NCBI GenBank assembly: GCA_013285405.1
Contig: CP053446.1
Span: forward strand, 2,403,001-2,467,000
Direction of reading: 5' to 3'
Source of the DNA: Ignavibacteriota bacterium
GTDB lineage: Bacteria > Bacteroidota > Ignavibacteria > Ignavibacteriales > Ignavibacteriaceae
DNA length: 64,000 bases
Below are positions 1 through 9,593 of this stretch, one piece after another. The stretch's first letter is position 1; every line of letters begins with the position of its first letter. Made by a program: the position numbers and the translations under genes. Under the pieces are notes generated by a model. That model was not told where the DNA came from. It did not search any database and saw only the letters and a program-made list of their open reading frames with translations.

Positions 1-54
1 GAATTAAAATCTATTATAGACAATAAGAGCGTACTTTATAAGTTAGTTAAATAA
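1..54 (+). CDS. Possible 3' end of an upstream gene (partial)
   Basis: Frame 1 is open from the first base to a TAA at 52-54 and would encode about 17 residues ending KLVK. This could be the tail of a gene that begins outside the window, since the next gene starts 28 bp later on the same strand. Too short to assign a function, and it may be chance. Confidence 0.3.
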   Translation, partial: ELKSIIDNKSVLYKLVK

Positions 55-82
55 TTGATGAAAAATTAAGTGAACCAACTAA

Positions 83-493
83 ATGCTCTGCCCCGTTTGT
101 AATAATCCAATGATCGTGCTCGAGTTAGAGCAAGTGGAAGTTGATTACTGTACAAACTGTGCAGGAGTCTGGCTTGATGCAGGCGAGCTGGAACTGCTTC
201 TTGAATCGCATGAAGAAAGAAACAGACTAATCAATTTGTTTAAAGAAGCTGAAGCTGTAAATGAAAAAAGCCACAAGTGCCCAATCTGCAGAAAGAAAAT
301 GATAAAAGTTGAAGTTGGTGAGAAAGGAAAAGTTGTAGTTGATAAATGCAAAAAGAATCACGGGATCTGGTTCGATAAAGGCGAACTTCAAAAAGTCGTT
401 GAGTTCGGATCTGTGAACAAAGAAAATAAAATAATTAATCTTTTAAAAAATATGTTTGAAAATTCATCCCAAAATAATGGAGGTAATAAATGA
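83..493 (+). CDS. Tandem zf-TFIIB-like zinc-ribbon protein
   Basis: A 136-residue protein made of two zinc-ribbon units of the zf-TFIIB type. Unit 1 has CPVC near the N-terminus and [10 protein letters not shown] about 20 residues later. Unit 2 has CPIC and then [10 protein letters not shown], where the last cysteine is replaced by the CX3H arrangement common in this family. Each unit ends in the characteristic W-[LF]-D-x-GEL. There is no signal peptide, so it is probably cytoplasmic. Its stop overlaps the lemA start (ATGA), which implies translational coupling. The molecular role of this family is not established; the context suggests it belongs with the LemA/M48 membrane quality-control pair. 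Confidence 0.8.
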   Translation: MLCPVCNNPMIVLELEQVEVDYCTNCAGVWLDAGELELLLESHEERNRLINLFKEAEAVNEKSHKCPICRKKMIKVEVGEKGKVVVDKCKKNHGIWFDKGELQKVVEFGSVNKENKIINLLKNMFENSSQNNGGNK

Positions 494-1044
494 CCGGTTT
501 AATTATCGTAATCATTGTGATCGCAGTGGTTGTATTGTTTGTGATTTCGATGTACAACTCGTTAATTCAGTTGAGGAACAGGGTAAAAAATGCCTGGTCG
601 CAGATCGATGTTCAATTAAAAAGAAGACACGATCTTATTCCGAACCTTTTAGAAACTGTAAAAGGTTATATGAAGCACGAACGCGAGATTATGGAGAACA
701 TTACAAAATACCGAAGCCAGGCAATGGATGCCGGAACAGTTGGTGAAAAAGCACAAGCTGAGGGTTTACTAAGCGGTGCTCTTGGGCAACTTCGTGTTCA
801 GGTTGAAAATTATCCGGACTTAAAAGCAAATCAAAATTTTCTTGCGCTGCAAGAAGAACTTACTTCAACTGAAAATAAAATTTCGTATGCAAGACAGAGT
901 TATAACGATCAGGTATTATTTTATAATAATAAGATTCAGATGTTTCCATCAAACATTATTGCGGGAATGTTCAAGTTTATGCAGGAAGAATTTTTCCAGG
1001 TTGAAGATGCAAAGGAAAAAGAAGTACCAAAAGTTAGCTTCTGA
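490..1044 (+). CDS. lemA: LemA family protein
   Basis: 184 residues with one N-terminal transmembrane helix (about residues 3-22) followed by the conserved LemA helical domain. Recognisable family blocks are the [15 protein letters not shown] segment, the RRHDLIPNL segment, and the C-terminal [10 protein letters not shown]. The length is typical of LemA. The start overlaps the end of the preceding zinc-ribbon gene by 4 bp. LemA genes are often next to M48 peptidases, as here. The precise function of LemA is not known. Confidence 0.93.
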   Translation: MTGLIIVIIVIAVVVLFVISMYNSLIQLRNRVKNAWSQIDVQLKRRHDLIPNLLETVKGYMKHEREIMENITKYRSQAMDAGTVGEKAQAEGLLSGALGQLRVQVENYPDLKANQNFLALQEELTSTENKISYARQSYNDQVLFYNNKIQMFPSNIIAGMFKFMQEEFFQVEDAKEKEVPKVSF

Positions 1045-1264
1045 AAATTTAGTTCTTTGTTTGTTGGTTTTTAGTTTTGGTTTAGAAGTTTTCGGTTATG
1101 TCTATTAGTTTCTACTTATTGGTTACCAGAAACAAAAACAGGCAACTAATAAACTATGACTATTAACAAATAACTAATAACTAAATAATTAAACACAGTA
1201 TGCAATCATTAAAACATTCATCTATACAATTATATGGACAAAAGTTTTTTGGAGCAATTAACTG

Positions 1265-2479
1265 ATGTGGGAACTTATACAGTCCAATAGAAGAAAATCG
1301 CTGATACTTTTTATTTCTCTTGGAATCACATTATTACTTCTGGGATATTTTTTTGGAAGTGCATATTACGCTGATGGCGGTGGGTTCATCGGAATCTTCT
1401 TTGCACTTGTGATCTGGGGAATACTTTCACTCATAAGTTACTTCAGCGGAAGTAAAATACTGTTAGCAGTAAGTGGTGCAAAAGAAGTTACAAAAGATGT
1501 TCATCCACAACTATTTAATGTAGTTGAAGAAATGAAAATATCTGCGGGACTTCCTGCTATGCCAAAAATTTATATCATGAATGAAACTGCACCGAACGCT
1601 TTCGCAACGGGTATCAAGCCAGAAAATAGTGCAGTTGCTGTTACTGCTGGCTTGCTTGCAAGATTGAACAGGGATGAACTGCAGGGAGTTATTGCTCACG
1701 AAGTTTCTCATATAGTCAATCGCGATGTTATGTTTATGACTTTTGCAGGAATTATGCTTGGAAGTATTGTTTTAATCTCTGAAGTTTTTCTAAGAAGTCT
1801 TTGGTTCGGTGGAGGAAGATATAGTTCAAAATCTTCAAAGAGCAGTGGACAGGGACAATTGATAATTATGATCGTTGCAATTGCATTCGCAATACTTGCG
1901 CCGATACTTGCTCAGCTTCTTTACTTTGCAATTTCAAGAAAGAGAGAATATTTAGCAGATGCATCAGCAGTTCGTTATACAAGATATCCCGAAGGACTTG
2001 CTTCTGCTCTGGAAAAAATTTCTCAAAATACGATTGAGTTAAAGACTGCGAACAAAGTAACCGCACCGATGTATATTGTTAATCCTTTAAAACCTAAAGA
2101 GCAAAAACTATCTGATCTTACAAGCACTCATCCACCAATCTCTGAAAGAATTAGAATTCTCAGAAGTATGTCAGGTGGAGCAAATTACATCGATTATCAG
2201 AATGCTTTCAATGTAGTAAAAAAACATAAAGTTAATCTGATTCCTTCTTCCGGACTTGCCGATCAAACTTCAGTTGGTTTGAAGGAAATAGTTTCTTCAT
2301 CAATTCCACTTGGTTTGACCAAACAAGTAAAACGGGAAGCAGGTGACATAATGATGAAGGTCAATAACTATTCTTTCGTTGATTGTGAATGTGGACTGAA
2401 AATAAAAATTCCACCTGACTTTAAAAAAGATACTGTGATATGTCCACGCTGTGGAAGAACTCATAGTCTGGCTTCATGA
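1265..2479 (+). CDS. M48 family membrane metalloprotease (HtpX-like) with C-terminal zinc ribbon
   Basis: A 404-residue membrane protease. Two N-terminal hydrophobic helices (about 12-32 and 40-60) precede the catalytic HEVSH motif at residues 145-149. A second hydrophobic pair lies around 155-175 and 195-222. The third zinc ligand is probably the glutamate of the REYLAD block. The family role is degradation of damaged membrane proteins. The C-terminus carries an extra zinc ribbon (CECG ... CPRCG, residues about 375-397) not found in standard HtpX, which echoes the zinc-ribbon gene two positions upstream. A GGAG ribosome site at 1251-1254 supports the ATG at 1265. Confidence 0.9.
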   Translation: MWELIQSNRRKSLILFISLGITLLLLGYFFGSAYYADGGGFIGIFFALVIWGILSLISYFSGSKILLAVSGAKEVTKDVHPQLFNVVEEMKISAGLPAMPKIYIMNETAPNAFATGIKPENSAVAVTAGLLARLNRDELQGVIAHEVSHIVNRDVMFMTFAGIMLGSIVLISEVFLRSLWFGGGRYSSKSSKSSGQGQLIIMIVAIAFAILAPILAQLLYFAISRKREYLADASAVRYTRYPEGLASALEKISQNTIELKTANKVTAPMYIVNPLKPKEQKLSDLTSTHPPISERIRILRSMSGGANYIDYQNAFNVVKKHKVNLIPSSGLADQTSVGLKEIVSSSIPLGLTKQVKREAGDIMMKVNNYSFVDCECGLKIKIPPDFKKDTVICPRCGRTHSLAS

Positions 2480-2569
2480 ACAAATGACTTTGTTCAGTAA
2501 AACAAAACGGAAAATTTTGATAAATATTGATCGTCAGTTAGTCAGAATGAAATAAGCTGGCGGAATTAA

Positions 2570-3100
2570 TTAGTACCTGTAATCTTTAATACTCAAACTG
2601 CATTTACGGCAGTAACTAATACCTTTGATATCAACTTCTTCAATTCCCGGAGATGAATGCATCACACAATCCCAATCAAGACAATGACGAAGACCAAAAC
2701 AATGACCTAATTCGTGAAGTGCTTCTTTAATTGTTCTTTCAAGCAGAAGATGTTTGTTCGAAATGTTTGAATAGAATTCCTCGTACAGCCGGCAGACGGA
2801 AAGAATAGAATGCTTTCCGTTTAACTGGGCTTCACCAAAAATGAAAGTCAGCGCCGGAACAAAAATGTCAACATCAGTTAGCATAACAATCTTGCCATCA
2901 AATTTATCAGTCAGCTTAATTGCTTCTGCAATAATCTGAGTTGAAAAATATTGCTTCCTTTCGGCTGAAAAGAAATTATCAATATTTAATTTTAAGTCTA
3001 TTACTTTTATGTCTGAGGAAAATCGCTTTGATAATTCTTCAATAAGATTTTGAAGCAGAGGCATATTATGGAATTTAACAGGAGCAATGAAAAGTTCCAT
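2570..3100 (-). CDS. amzA: Archaemetzincin-type zinc metalloprotease
   Basis: About 176 residues. The diagnostic archaemetzincin signature HEXXHX2GX2HCX4CXM is present (HELGHCFGLRHC ... CVM) and is followed by a CRKC pair. The cysteine cluster binds a second zinc in this family. The ATG at 3100 overlaps the stop of the preceding sigma-54 activator gene (TGATG), so it was chosen over the TTG one codon upstream. There is no signal peptide, so it is cytoplasmic. The substrate of bacterial archaemetzincins is unknown. Its place at the end of the GcvH-like/NrfD/two-component operon is unexpected. Confidence 0.9.
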   Translation of the reverse strand: MELFIAPVKFHNMPLLQNLIEELSKRFSSDIKVIDLKLNIDNFFSAERKQYFSTQIIAEAIKLTDKFDGKIVMLTDVDIFVPALTFIFGEAQLNGKHSILSVCRLYEEFYSNISNKHLLLERTIKEALHELGHCFGLRHCLDWDCVMHSSPGIEEVDIKGISYCRKCSLSIKDYRY

Positions 3101-4455
3101 CAATACTCAGCTTTGCGCAAACTATATTTATCTATTTTGTTGTAGAGTGTAACTCTGTCAATCTCAAGTAACTGAGCAGCTTTGGAAATATTCCAGTTAT
3201 TTTCATTTAATGTTCTAAGAATAAATTTTCTTTCCATCGATGCAAGACTTTTATCATCGTCAGTAAACAGACCATTGATTTGTGATAGATGGAAGGGAAG
3301 ATCATCAACTGTAATAGAATTTGATTTACCAACAACCATCGCTCTTTCAATAGCATTCTCAAGCTCACGGACGTTGCCCGGCCAATCATGATTTATAAGG
3401 AATTCCATCGCTTCTTTTGAAACTGTTTTCACCGGCTTATTCATCACAGTTGAAAATTTCCTGATGAAAAAATTTGCAAGCAGAGGAATGTCATCTCTTC
3501 TTTCCCTTAATGGAGGGATAACAACTGAAAATACGTTCAACCTGTAATAAAGATCTTCTCTGAACTTTCCGGTTTTCACAAGTTCTTCAAGTGCCTCATT
3601 TGTAGCGGTGATAACTCTGAAATCACTTTTTATTAAATCATTTCCGCCAACCCGGTTGAATTGTTTTGATTCGATCACTCTTAAAAGTTCCACCTGCATT
3701 TTAAGGGAGATTGAACCGATCTCATCGAGGAATATTGTTCCACGGTCCGCCATTTCAAATTTTCCTTTTCTTCTGAATTGAGCACCGGTGAAAGACCCTT
3801 TCTCGTGCCCGAATAATTCGCTTTCAAGAAGTGATTCTGCAAGAGCTCCGCAGTTAACAGTTATAATCGGAAAATATTTTCTGTTACTGTTAATATGAAT
3901 TGCTTTTGCGATCAGTTCTTTTCCGGTTCCGCTCTCACCCCTGATCATTACTGTAGTATCTGTTTTAGCAACGGTGTGTACCAGCTCAAGAATTTTTTTC
4001 ATTTGAAAACTTTCACCGATCAGATTATCGGGCTTGATTATCTCATCAATATTTTCTTTCAACTGAATGTTTTCCATCTTCAGAGCTTTTTGTTCGAGAG
4101 CACGTTTAACAAGATGTGAAAGTTCATCAGGATCAATCGGTTTTGTTACATAATCGTATGCACCATTTTTCAAAGCAGTGATCGCAGTAGGAACTGAGGC
4201 AAATGCTGTGATGAGAATAATAAGAGCATCTTTATCAATTGCTTTAATTTTGGAGAGCAGGTCTAATCCGCTCATACCCGGCATCTTCATATCAACAAGA
4301 AGAAGATCATATTTCTCAACCGTATATTTTTTTAAAGCAATTTCACCGTTTTCTGCTGTGTCAACGAGATAATTGTCATCTTCAAACCAGTTTTGAAGTG
4401 ATTCTCTGATAACCTTTTCATCATCTACTATCAGTATTTTTTCTTGCTTCTCCAT
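3100..4455 (-). CDS. NtrC-family sigma-54-dependent response regulator
   Basis: 451 residues in the classic three-domain order. The receiver domain (about 5-120) has the phospho-acceptor aspartate in LLLVDMKMPG. The AAA+ sigma-54 interaction domain (about 145-375) has Walker A GESGTGKE and loop 1 GSFTGA, a variant of GAFTGA. A Fis-type helix-turn-helix forms the C-terminus (NISKAAQLLEI). It lies 11 bp after its cognate haem-motif histidine kinase, so the pair is a two-component system. The only clear sigma-54 promoter found lies at the head of this operon (9882-9898), which makes autogenous control the simplest model. Confidence 0.95.
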   Translation of the reverse strand: MEKQEKILIVDDEKVIRESLQNWFEDDNYLVDTAENGEIALKKYTVEKYDLLLVDMKMPGMSGLDLLSKIKAIDKDALIILITAFASVPTAITALKNGAYDYVTKPIDPDELSHLVKRALEQKALKMENIQLKENIDEIIKPDNLIGESFQMKKILELVHTVAKTDTTVMIRGESGTGKELIAKAIHINSNRKYFPIITVNCGALAESLLESELFGHEKGSFTGAQFRRKGKFEMADRGTIFLDEIGSISLKMQVELLRVIESKQFNRVGGNDLIKSDFRVITATNEALEELVKTGKFREDLYYRLNVFSVVIPPLRERRDDIPLLANFFIRKFSTVMNKPVKTVSKEAMEFLINHDWPGNVRELENAIERAMVVGKSNSITVDDLPFHLSQINGLFTDDDKSLASMERKFILRTLNENNWNISKAAQLLEIDRVTLYNKIDKYSLRKAEY

Positions 4456-4466
4456 AATTGAATTCC

Positions 4467-6059
4467 TTATACAGCGTGTTCGGCTGTTGGCAAAGTTATT
4501 TTAAATGTAGTTCCCTGGTTTGAAGTTTTTTCAACTTCAATATTTCCACCGTGATTAGTAATAATTCCGTAAGCAACTGGCAGCCCAAGTCCTGTACCGT
4601 TAGAATCTTCTTTAGTAGAATAAAATGGCTCAAAGATATGAGGTAAATCCTTATTCGAAATTCCGGTTCCTTCGTCTGCAACTTTTATTATTATGTTGTT
4701 TTGTTCGGGGACAATGCTGACGGTTATTTTTCCTCCATCAGGTGATGCTTCAATTGAGTTAATCAATAGAGCCATCAGTGCCTGCTGAATTTTGTCTGCA
4801 TTACAATAAATTAAAATCGGAACATCAGGATAATCCTTTATCAACTTTATTCCATGAATTTCGAGATGATGATTGATAACAGTAATGCTGTTATCTGTAA
4901 TTTTCAATAAGTCTTCTTTAGCATACTCATCTTGTTCAGAACGGGAAAATATCAACAAGTCTTTTACAATTTGACCGCATCGTGCAGCTTCGTGTGAGAT
5001 AATGTCAAGAAATTCAATCATTTTCTGATGCTCAGTATCTTTCTGAAGATTCTGTAATTTTTTGGATATCAGCTTGCTGTAATTTAAAATTCCTGCAAGC
5101 GGATTATTCAATTCATGAGCTACTGTGGCAGATAATTTTCCAAGCGAAGCCAGTTTTTCAATTTGATTGACCTGATCATAAATATTTTTCAGCTCTTTTG
5201 TTTTTTCATTCACTTTATCATTTAGTGTTTCAGACCAGTTTTTAATTTCTTTGTATGCCTCATTTAATTTGGTTGACATTTCATTAAACCGGTAAGCCAT
5301 TTGACCCAACTCGTTTTTAGAGTTGAGTTCAATTTTGTAATCTAAATTTCCATTACCAACTGCTTCTATACCGGCTCTGATTTTTTTAATCGGCTTATTA
5401 ACTAACTTTGTTATGAACAGATCAGTAAAAAAAGAAATGATAAGAACCAGAAACACTGAAACCAAAATTACTCTTGTCGTACTTTCTTCAATTATAGTAT
5501 CAAGCTCATCAAGAGTCACGCCTACATCAAGAACACCGAGAATATTTGTATCGGACGAATGAGCATGACAATCAGCATTTGAACAGTCAGGTTCATTTTG
5601 AATCGGATTAATCAAACCCAGTATTCTCTTATCATCTGAGTTTTTATAAATCCGGATTTTATCCTCGTTGGTTAAACTTTTTAAGGGAACAGAACTGTTA
5701 TGACATACAATGCAAGCATCATCTGTTAAATCAACCTGAGAGAGAATCTCTTCCGGTTTGGTAGAAAAAATTACTATACCAAGTTTGTTATAAATGCGGA
5801 TCTCTTCAACTCCAATCTCGGATCGAAGGGTATTTATAATCTGATGAACATCTTCCCGCCGATTTAAAAGCATTCCGTAGCGAGTAGATTTTTTAATTAT
5901 GTCACTGATGTTATAAGCACTCTGAAATCTCAGGTGAGTCAGATAACTATCAAGATTTTTTATAATGAAGTAAGTATAAACTGAGAGAATTACAACGAGG
6001 ATACACGAAATAGAAATGATGAGTCGAAAACTTAGTCTATTTAAAACCCCTATTTTCAT
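4467..6059 (-). CDS. Sensor histidine kinase with periplasmic haem-binding motifs
   Basis: 530 residues. The order is TM1 (about 12-32), a periplasmic sensor, TM2 (about 197-217), HAMP, a coiled coil, HisKA with HELNNPL (His near 312), and a HATPase with DEGTGIS and GTGLGL. The sensor holds CIVCH (near 115) and, about 45 residues later, CSNADCH, a CX4CH motif. This suggests one or two covalently bound c-type haems used to sense redox state or a gas. The neighbouring kinase at 13747 has the same arrangement. A 145-bp gap separates it from the upstream gene 6204-6935. Its partner is the sigma-54 activator immediately downstream. Haem attachment is inferred from the motifs only. Confidence 0.92.
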   Translation of the reverse strand: MKIGVLNRLSFRLIISISCILVVILSVYTYFIIKNLDSYLTHLRFQSAYNISDIIKKSTRYGMLLNRREDVHQIINTLRSEIGVEEIRIYNKLGIVIFSTKPEEILSQVDLTDDACIVCHNSSVPLKSLTNEDKIRIYKNSDDKRILGLINPIQNEPDCSNADCHAHSSDTNILGVLDVGVTLDELDTIIEESTTRVILVSVFLVLIISFFTDLFITKLVNKPIKKIRAGIEAVGNGNLDYKIELNSKNELGQMAYRFNEMSTKLNEAYKEIKNWSETLNDKVNEKTKELKNIYDQVNQIEKLASLGKLSATVAHELNNPLAGILNYSKLISKKLQNLQKDTEHQKMIEFLDIISHEAARCGQIVKDLLIFSRSEQDEYAKEDLLKITDNSITVINHHLEIHGIKLIKDYPDVPILIYCNADKIQQALMALLINSIEASPDGGKITVSIVPEQNNIIIKVADEGTGISNKDLPHIFEPFYSTKEDSNGTGLGLPVAYGIITNHGGNIEVEKTSNQGTTFKITLPTAEHAV

Positions 6060-6203
6060 AATTTTTTTAATCTAAGTGGTTTAAAGTTAGACAATACTTC
6101 AACGATTTACAATCTATTTCAAATGCACAAAGTAGTGAGAAAAAGGAATTGTGTTTTGGAGCAATTAAAAAAGCAAGATACTTATTAGCAAAATGATAAA
6201 ATC

Positions 6204-6935
6204 TTAATTTGAAATCAGCGATTTTAAAATGTTTAAATACTTATTTTTTCCAACAAGCTGATAAAGATATTTTATCTTCGTTCCACCATCCATCATAGTA
6301 TTACCAACCTGCGGGATGTATGATTTAATATCTTCAATTATACCGATTGCATTAGCGTGAAGATTTTTCAATTCAGGTTTGTATAACTTTCCTTTTTCAA
6401 TTTCCTGATTTGCAGCATCAATTATTGCAAACCATTGTGAATTAAAAATAACCTTTGTCGGATCACCGGGAATATCGTGTATTAAAAAATTCATTGGTGC
6501 AGAAATACTCACAGAACCCCATTCACCTGAGATTTGAAGAATCTCCTTTCCTTTGATAATATTTTTTTTGCATTCGGATACTGTTATGCTATCTATAGAA
6601 TCAAGAAAACTAATGAGTACAGGATTTAAACCAAGATAAAAAGTATTTGGACATATTTGCTTAACCATCAGGTTATTTTTCAGATAGATAATCTGATCAT
6701 CAAACCTGATGCTGTTCAGATTTTGTGTAATAACATTTGTAATGTTTGAAATATCGTGATTCTCTGTTCGGTTATCACAAAGCAGATTCGTCATAACTTT
6801 ATCAAACGGACAATTCTCACAATCAAAGTTGTTATCGCACAATTTGTACTCGACGATCTTTGAAGCCATCCAGATACACTTCAGGCTTTGATAATCGTTG
6901 TTTCTGAATATATCCTTGTTATTCATATTGTTCAC
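6204..6935 (-). CDS. GcvH-like (lipoyl-fold) protein with N-terminal cysteine motif, no lipoyl lysine
   Basis: 243 residues with no signal peptide or clear membrane helix. The N-terminus has a cysteine-rich block (CIWM ... C ... CENCPFDKVM, residues about 20-46) that could bind metal. The middle (about 85-190) resembles the H-protein of glycine cleavage: GLNPVLISFLDSIDSI, then GKEILQI and a SAP turn. The position where H-protein carries lipoyl-lysine, seven residues before that turn, is tryptophan. Near the C-terminus is NTMMDGG, shared in the form TMxDGG with the proteins at 8905-9576 and 9594-9845. It overlaps the NrfD gene start by 17 bp. A scaffold or regulatory role beside the NrfD complex is inference. 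Confidence 0.72.
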   Translation of the reverse strand: MNNMNNKDIFRNNDYQSLKCIWMASKIVEYKLCDNNFDCENCPFDKVMTNLLCDNRTENHDISNITNVITQNLNSIRFDDQIIYLKNNLMVKQICPNTFYLGLNPVLISFLDSIDSITVSECKKNIIKGKEILQISGEWGSVSISAPMNFLIHDIPGDPTKVIFNSQWFAIIDAANQEIEKGKLYKPELKNLHANAIGIIEDIKSYIPQVGNTMMDGGTKIKYLYQLVGKNKYLNILKSLISN

Positions 6936-8130
6936 TTAAAATTATTGGTTTCGGTTTATTTGAAGCAATGACGTTGCTTGTATGCTCAGAATCTTCATCT
7001 GCAAAAAGGGAGAAGTTCTTCGCAATTAATTTGAACGCAAATATTGCCATAACAACAAGCATCATTGTGATACTGATTTCATCGAATGATGGGAAATAAT
7101 TTACTCCTGAGGTCGCGGCTAATCCTGTGATGGCAACATTTATTCTATTAAGTATCAATCCACTGATTACGCAAATTGAAATAATATAAAGCCACTTTTT
7201 ATCCTGTCTGATTTTTTTATTGCTGAGCAAAATGATAGGGAAAATTGTTCCAAGAATTATTTCTAAATAAAATAAATTTGTTTCTAATGAAGGAACAGTT
7301 AGATAATGAAGTTTTCCATTGCTGATAAAATCATACAGCTTTAACAGCAATCCGGCAATCAGTGCAATCCAAACTACAAAGGCTGCACCAGATAAAATAT
7401 TTATTTTCAAACCTGTATTAGTAAATCCTTGTTCTTTTGTACAACTTCTTGCAATCAGATACGATTCAAATATTATCATTGATAAACCTGCTGCAACACA
7501 GGAAATAAAAAAGTGCACAGGTAACAAAGACGAGTACCATAATGGATGTAATTTTCCCGGAACGATCAGGTAAAGAGAACCAAACGATGATTGGTGTAAT
7601 GTTGAAAATAACACACCAGCAATCACGACAGGGATTGAAATTATTTTAAGAATTTTAATAGGACCTTTGAGTTTGAATTTTTCAAGAATGACCGGTGCAA
7701 ATTCCAGAAGCAGAACAGTTGAATAACATATAATGCACCAGGTGATTTCAAACATAACTGAATGAATATTCCACATCACTAATGGATGCCAGAAGTTTTC
7801 TGGTCTGCCAAGATCTACCAGAAGCAAGCAGACAACAACCATATATCCGAGAAAAGCTGTTAGAATTGCAGGACGAACAAGAGACTCATATTTGTGAATA
7901 TTAAATATGTGAACAGTTGCAGCGATAGTAAATCCTGCAGCAGCAAGACCTACACCAATAAAATCAAATCCAATCCATAATCCCCAGGGAACAGAATCTT
8001 GCAAGTTTGTTGTTGCGCCGAGTCCTTTTGTAAATCTAAGATAAGTGGAAACTAAGCCCATTGTTACAATGATAACTGAGACAACTTTCCAGAACGAAGG
8101 TTTTAATATTTTTTTAATAGTCATTTTCAT
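6919..8130 (-). CDS. NrfD/PsrC/HybB-type membrane quinone-interacting subunit
   Basis: 403 residues with about ten hydrophobic helices. It is recognisable as the NrfD/polysulfide reductase C superfamily from the N-terminal PWGLWIGFDFIGVGLAAAGF block and the STLHQSSFGSLYL block, both conserved in HybB/HmcC-like proteins. Such subunits exchange electrons between the quinone pool and the partner 4Fe-4S protein. The start codon overlaps the stop of the ferredoxin subunit (TAATG), as is usual for this pair. No catalytic molybdopterin or hydrogenase subunit is encoded nearby, so the partner redox reaction is unknown. Confidence 0.92.
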   Translation of the reverse strand: MKMTIKKILKPSFWKVVSVIIVTMGLVSTYLRFTKGLGATTNLQDSVPWGLWIGFDFIGVGLAAAGFTIAATVHIFNIHKYESLVRPAILTAFLGYMVVVCLLLVDLGRPENFWHPLVMWNIHSVMFEITWCIICYSTVLLLEFAPVILEKFKLKGPIKILKIISIPVVIAGVLFSTLHQSSFGSLYLIVPGKLHPLWYSSLLPVHFFISCVAAGLSMIIFESYLIARSCTKEQGFTNTGLKINILSGAAFVVWIALIAGLLLKLYDFISNGKLHYLTVPSLETNLFYLEIILGTIFPIILLSNKKIRQDKKWLYIISICVISGLILNRINVAITGLAATSGVNYFPSFDEISITMMLVVMAIFAFKLIAKNFSLFADEDSEHTSNVIASNKPKPIILSEQYE

Positions 8131-8888
8131 TATTCTTTATTATTAATTTTTTCTTCTTTAGCTATTTGATTTTTTCTTTTAGTAAGCCAGTACATCCCGG
8201 CTAAAAACGCTCCACCACCAACAACAACGGATGGAATTTTATCCATCGCCTGCGCTGTGAAATCCGGCATTGCCTTTTTAGGAAGCTTTGAGATGTAACC
8301 TAATTGTTCGAATGGAACCGGAGATAAAATCATAACGTTACTGCCACCGGCTTCTTCAAGACCATAAATATGCTGATAATATTTCTCAGGGTTATTTAAT
8401 AATCTTTTTTTGGCAATTTCGATCAACTGTTCTTTGTCACCGAATAAAGTTGCTTCGGTTGGGCAAGAATCAACACAAGCAGGCAGTTGACCTTTGCTAA
8501 CACGTTCGGTGCACATATTACATTTTTTAATTCTTGGTTGTGTTGAACTCCATTCATATCTTGGAACATGATGAGGACAAGCCTGCATACAATATCTGCA
8601 TCCAATGCATTTATCAGCATCATAAACCACAGCACCGGATTCCTGCTTCTTAATTGCGCCAACAAGACAAACGGAAACACAAGCCGGATCATTACAATGC
8701 ATACAAAGTTTTCTTGCGTACAGGTTGTCATATTGCTCAACGATTGTAAATGTATTGTCGGATAGGTGATCTTTCAAAAAATCATTACTTGTTTGTTTTA
8801 AGTTATTCTGCTCTTTGCAGGCTTGGTAGCAAGCTCCACAACCTACACAAAGCGTTACATCAAATAGGAGTCCTTTTTCTTTCGACAT
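8130..8888 (-). CDS. Four-cluster 4Fe-4S protein (HybA/DmsB-like), without Tat signal
   Basis: 252 residues. Four cysteine groups typical of 16-Cys ferredoxin subunits are present: CVGCGACYQAC (about 15-25), CMHCNDPACVSVC, CIGCRYCMQACP, and CNMC ... CVDSCP. A hydrophobic helix follows near the C-terminus (about 219-236) and then a KRK tail, as in HybA. An in-frame TAA just before the ATG excludes an N-terminal extension, so the Tat signal found in the paralogue at 10435 is truly absent. Cysteine clusters facing the cytoplasm would fit the missing signal, but the positive C-terminal tail suggests the opposite. It pairs with the NrfD gene immediately downstream. Confidence 0.92.
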   Translation of the reverse strand: MSKEKGLLFDVTLCVGCGACYQACKEQNNLKQTSNDFLKDHLSDNTFTIVEQYDNLYARKLCMHCNDPACVSVCLVGAIKKQESGAVVYDADKCIGCRYCMQACPHHVPRYEWSSTQPRIKKCNMCTERVSKGQLPACVDSCPTEATLFGDKEQLIEIAKKRLLNNPEKYYQHIYGLEEAGGSNVMILSPVPFEQLGYISKLPKKAMPDFTAQAMDKIPSVVVGGGAFLAGMYWLTKRKNQIAKEEKINNKE

Positions 8889-8904
8889 TTAATTCCCAGT
8901 TTCT

Positions 8905-9576
8905 TTAAAGTGATAAAAATTCTTTTTCAAAATCAGTAATACTCAGTTCATCCAATGAATCAACTGTTTCATTTGTCAATGTTCCTCCATCAAACATTGT
9001 TGCACCAGCGGCTTCAACTTTCAGCAGATGCTTGTTGATAAATGATTTCAATCTGGAAGTCTCTTTCTTCATCCAGTTATTGGCATCATTACCGGTAAAA
9101 AAATTATCGCGGCTTTCAGTAAAATCCTTTGATGATAATTTAACGCCCCAGTTTTTATACGGATCGCCAATTTTTTTATTAATAATATTTGTGTTAGTTG
9201 AGTTTACAATTCCATCAATGGGAGAGAAGAATTTTACTTTTTTGTTTCCGTATGCGCCTTCAAATAATAAATCTCCCTGCCTGATTTGTTTACCCGTTTC
9301 TGCACAGGATAAAATTGATAATGAACCCAAAGCATTAGCTCCGAATTCATCCACACCAATTGCTACTAATCCATTATTATCCGGCTGCAGCCAGGTATGA
9401 CCTTTCGATAAAAATATATTTGAAGGAACAGCAAATTTTGCTTTTTCAAAAATTGGCAGGCTCAGTTGAGATAATTCAGGTTCAAATGCGGGATGAAATT
9501 TTCCCTGGACTTTTAATACATAAAAGTCAACCACAAGAAATAATAAAAATACAGTCAGAACAAAAATCGCAACCAT
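8905..9576 (-). CDS. Membrane-anchored GcvH-like protein without lipoyl lysine
   Basis: 223 residues: one N-terminal helix (about 3-22) and then an H-protein-like domain (about 50-165). The H-protein-like elements are GHTW, GLVAIGVDEFGANALG, GKQIRQGDLL and the turn SPIDGIV. The lipoylated lysine expected seven residues before SP is asparagine, with KK and K nearby but out of register. The same helix-plus-domain arrangement is seen in the response regulator at 16498, which has a receiver domain inserted. The C-terminal part contains ATMFDGG, the operon-specific TMxDGG motif. It is not a true glycine-cleavage H protein: no gcvT or gcvP gene lies nearby. Confidence 0.78.
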   Translation of the reverse strand: MVAIFVLTVFLLFLVVDFYVLKVQGKFHPAFEPELSQLSLPIFEKAKFAVPSNIFLSKGHTWLQPDNNGLVAIGVDEFGANALGSLSILSCAETGKQIRQGDLLFEGAYGNKKVKFFSPIDGIVNSTNTNIINKKIGDPYKNWGVKLSSKDFTESRDNFFTGNDANNWMKKETSRLKSFINKHLLKVEAAGATMFDGGTLTNETVDSLDELSITDFEKEFLSL

Positions 9577-9593
9577 AATGTATCCTTTACTAT

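Noticed and set aside
8905-9576. Annotation as glycine cleavage system H protein (gcvH), also for 6204-6935 and the regulators at 15634 and 16498
   Set aside because: The lipoyl lysine is missing in all four, two have membrane helices, two carry receiver domains, and no gcvT or gcvP gene is nearby.
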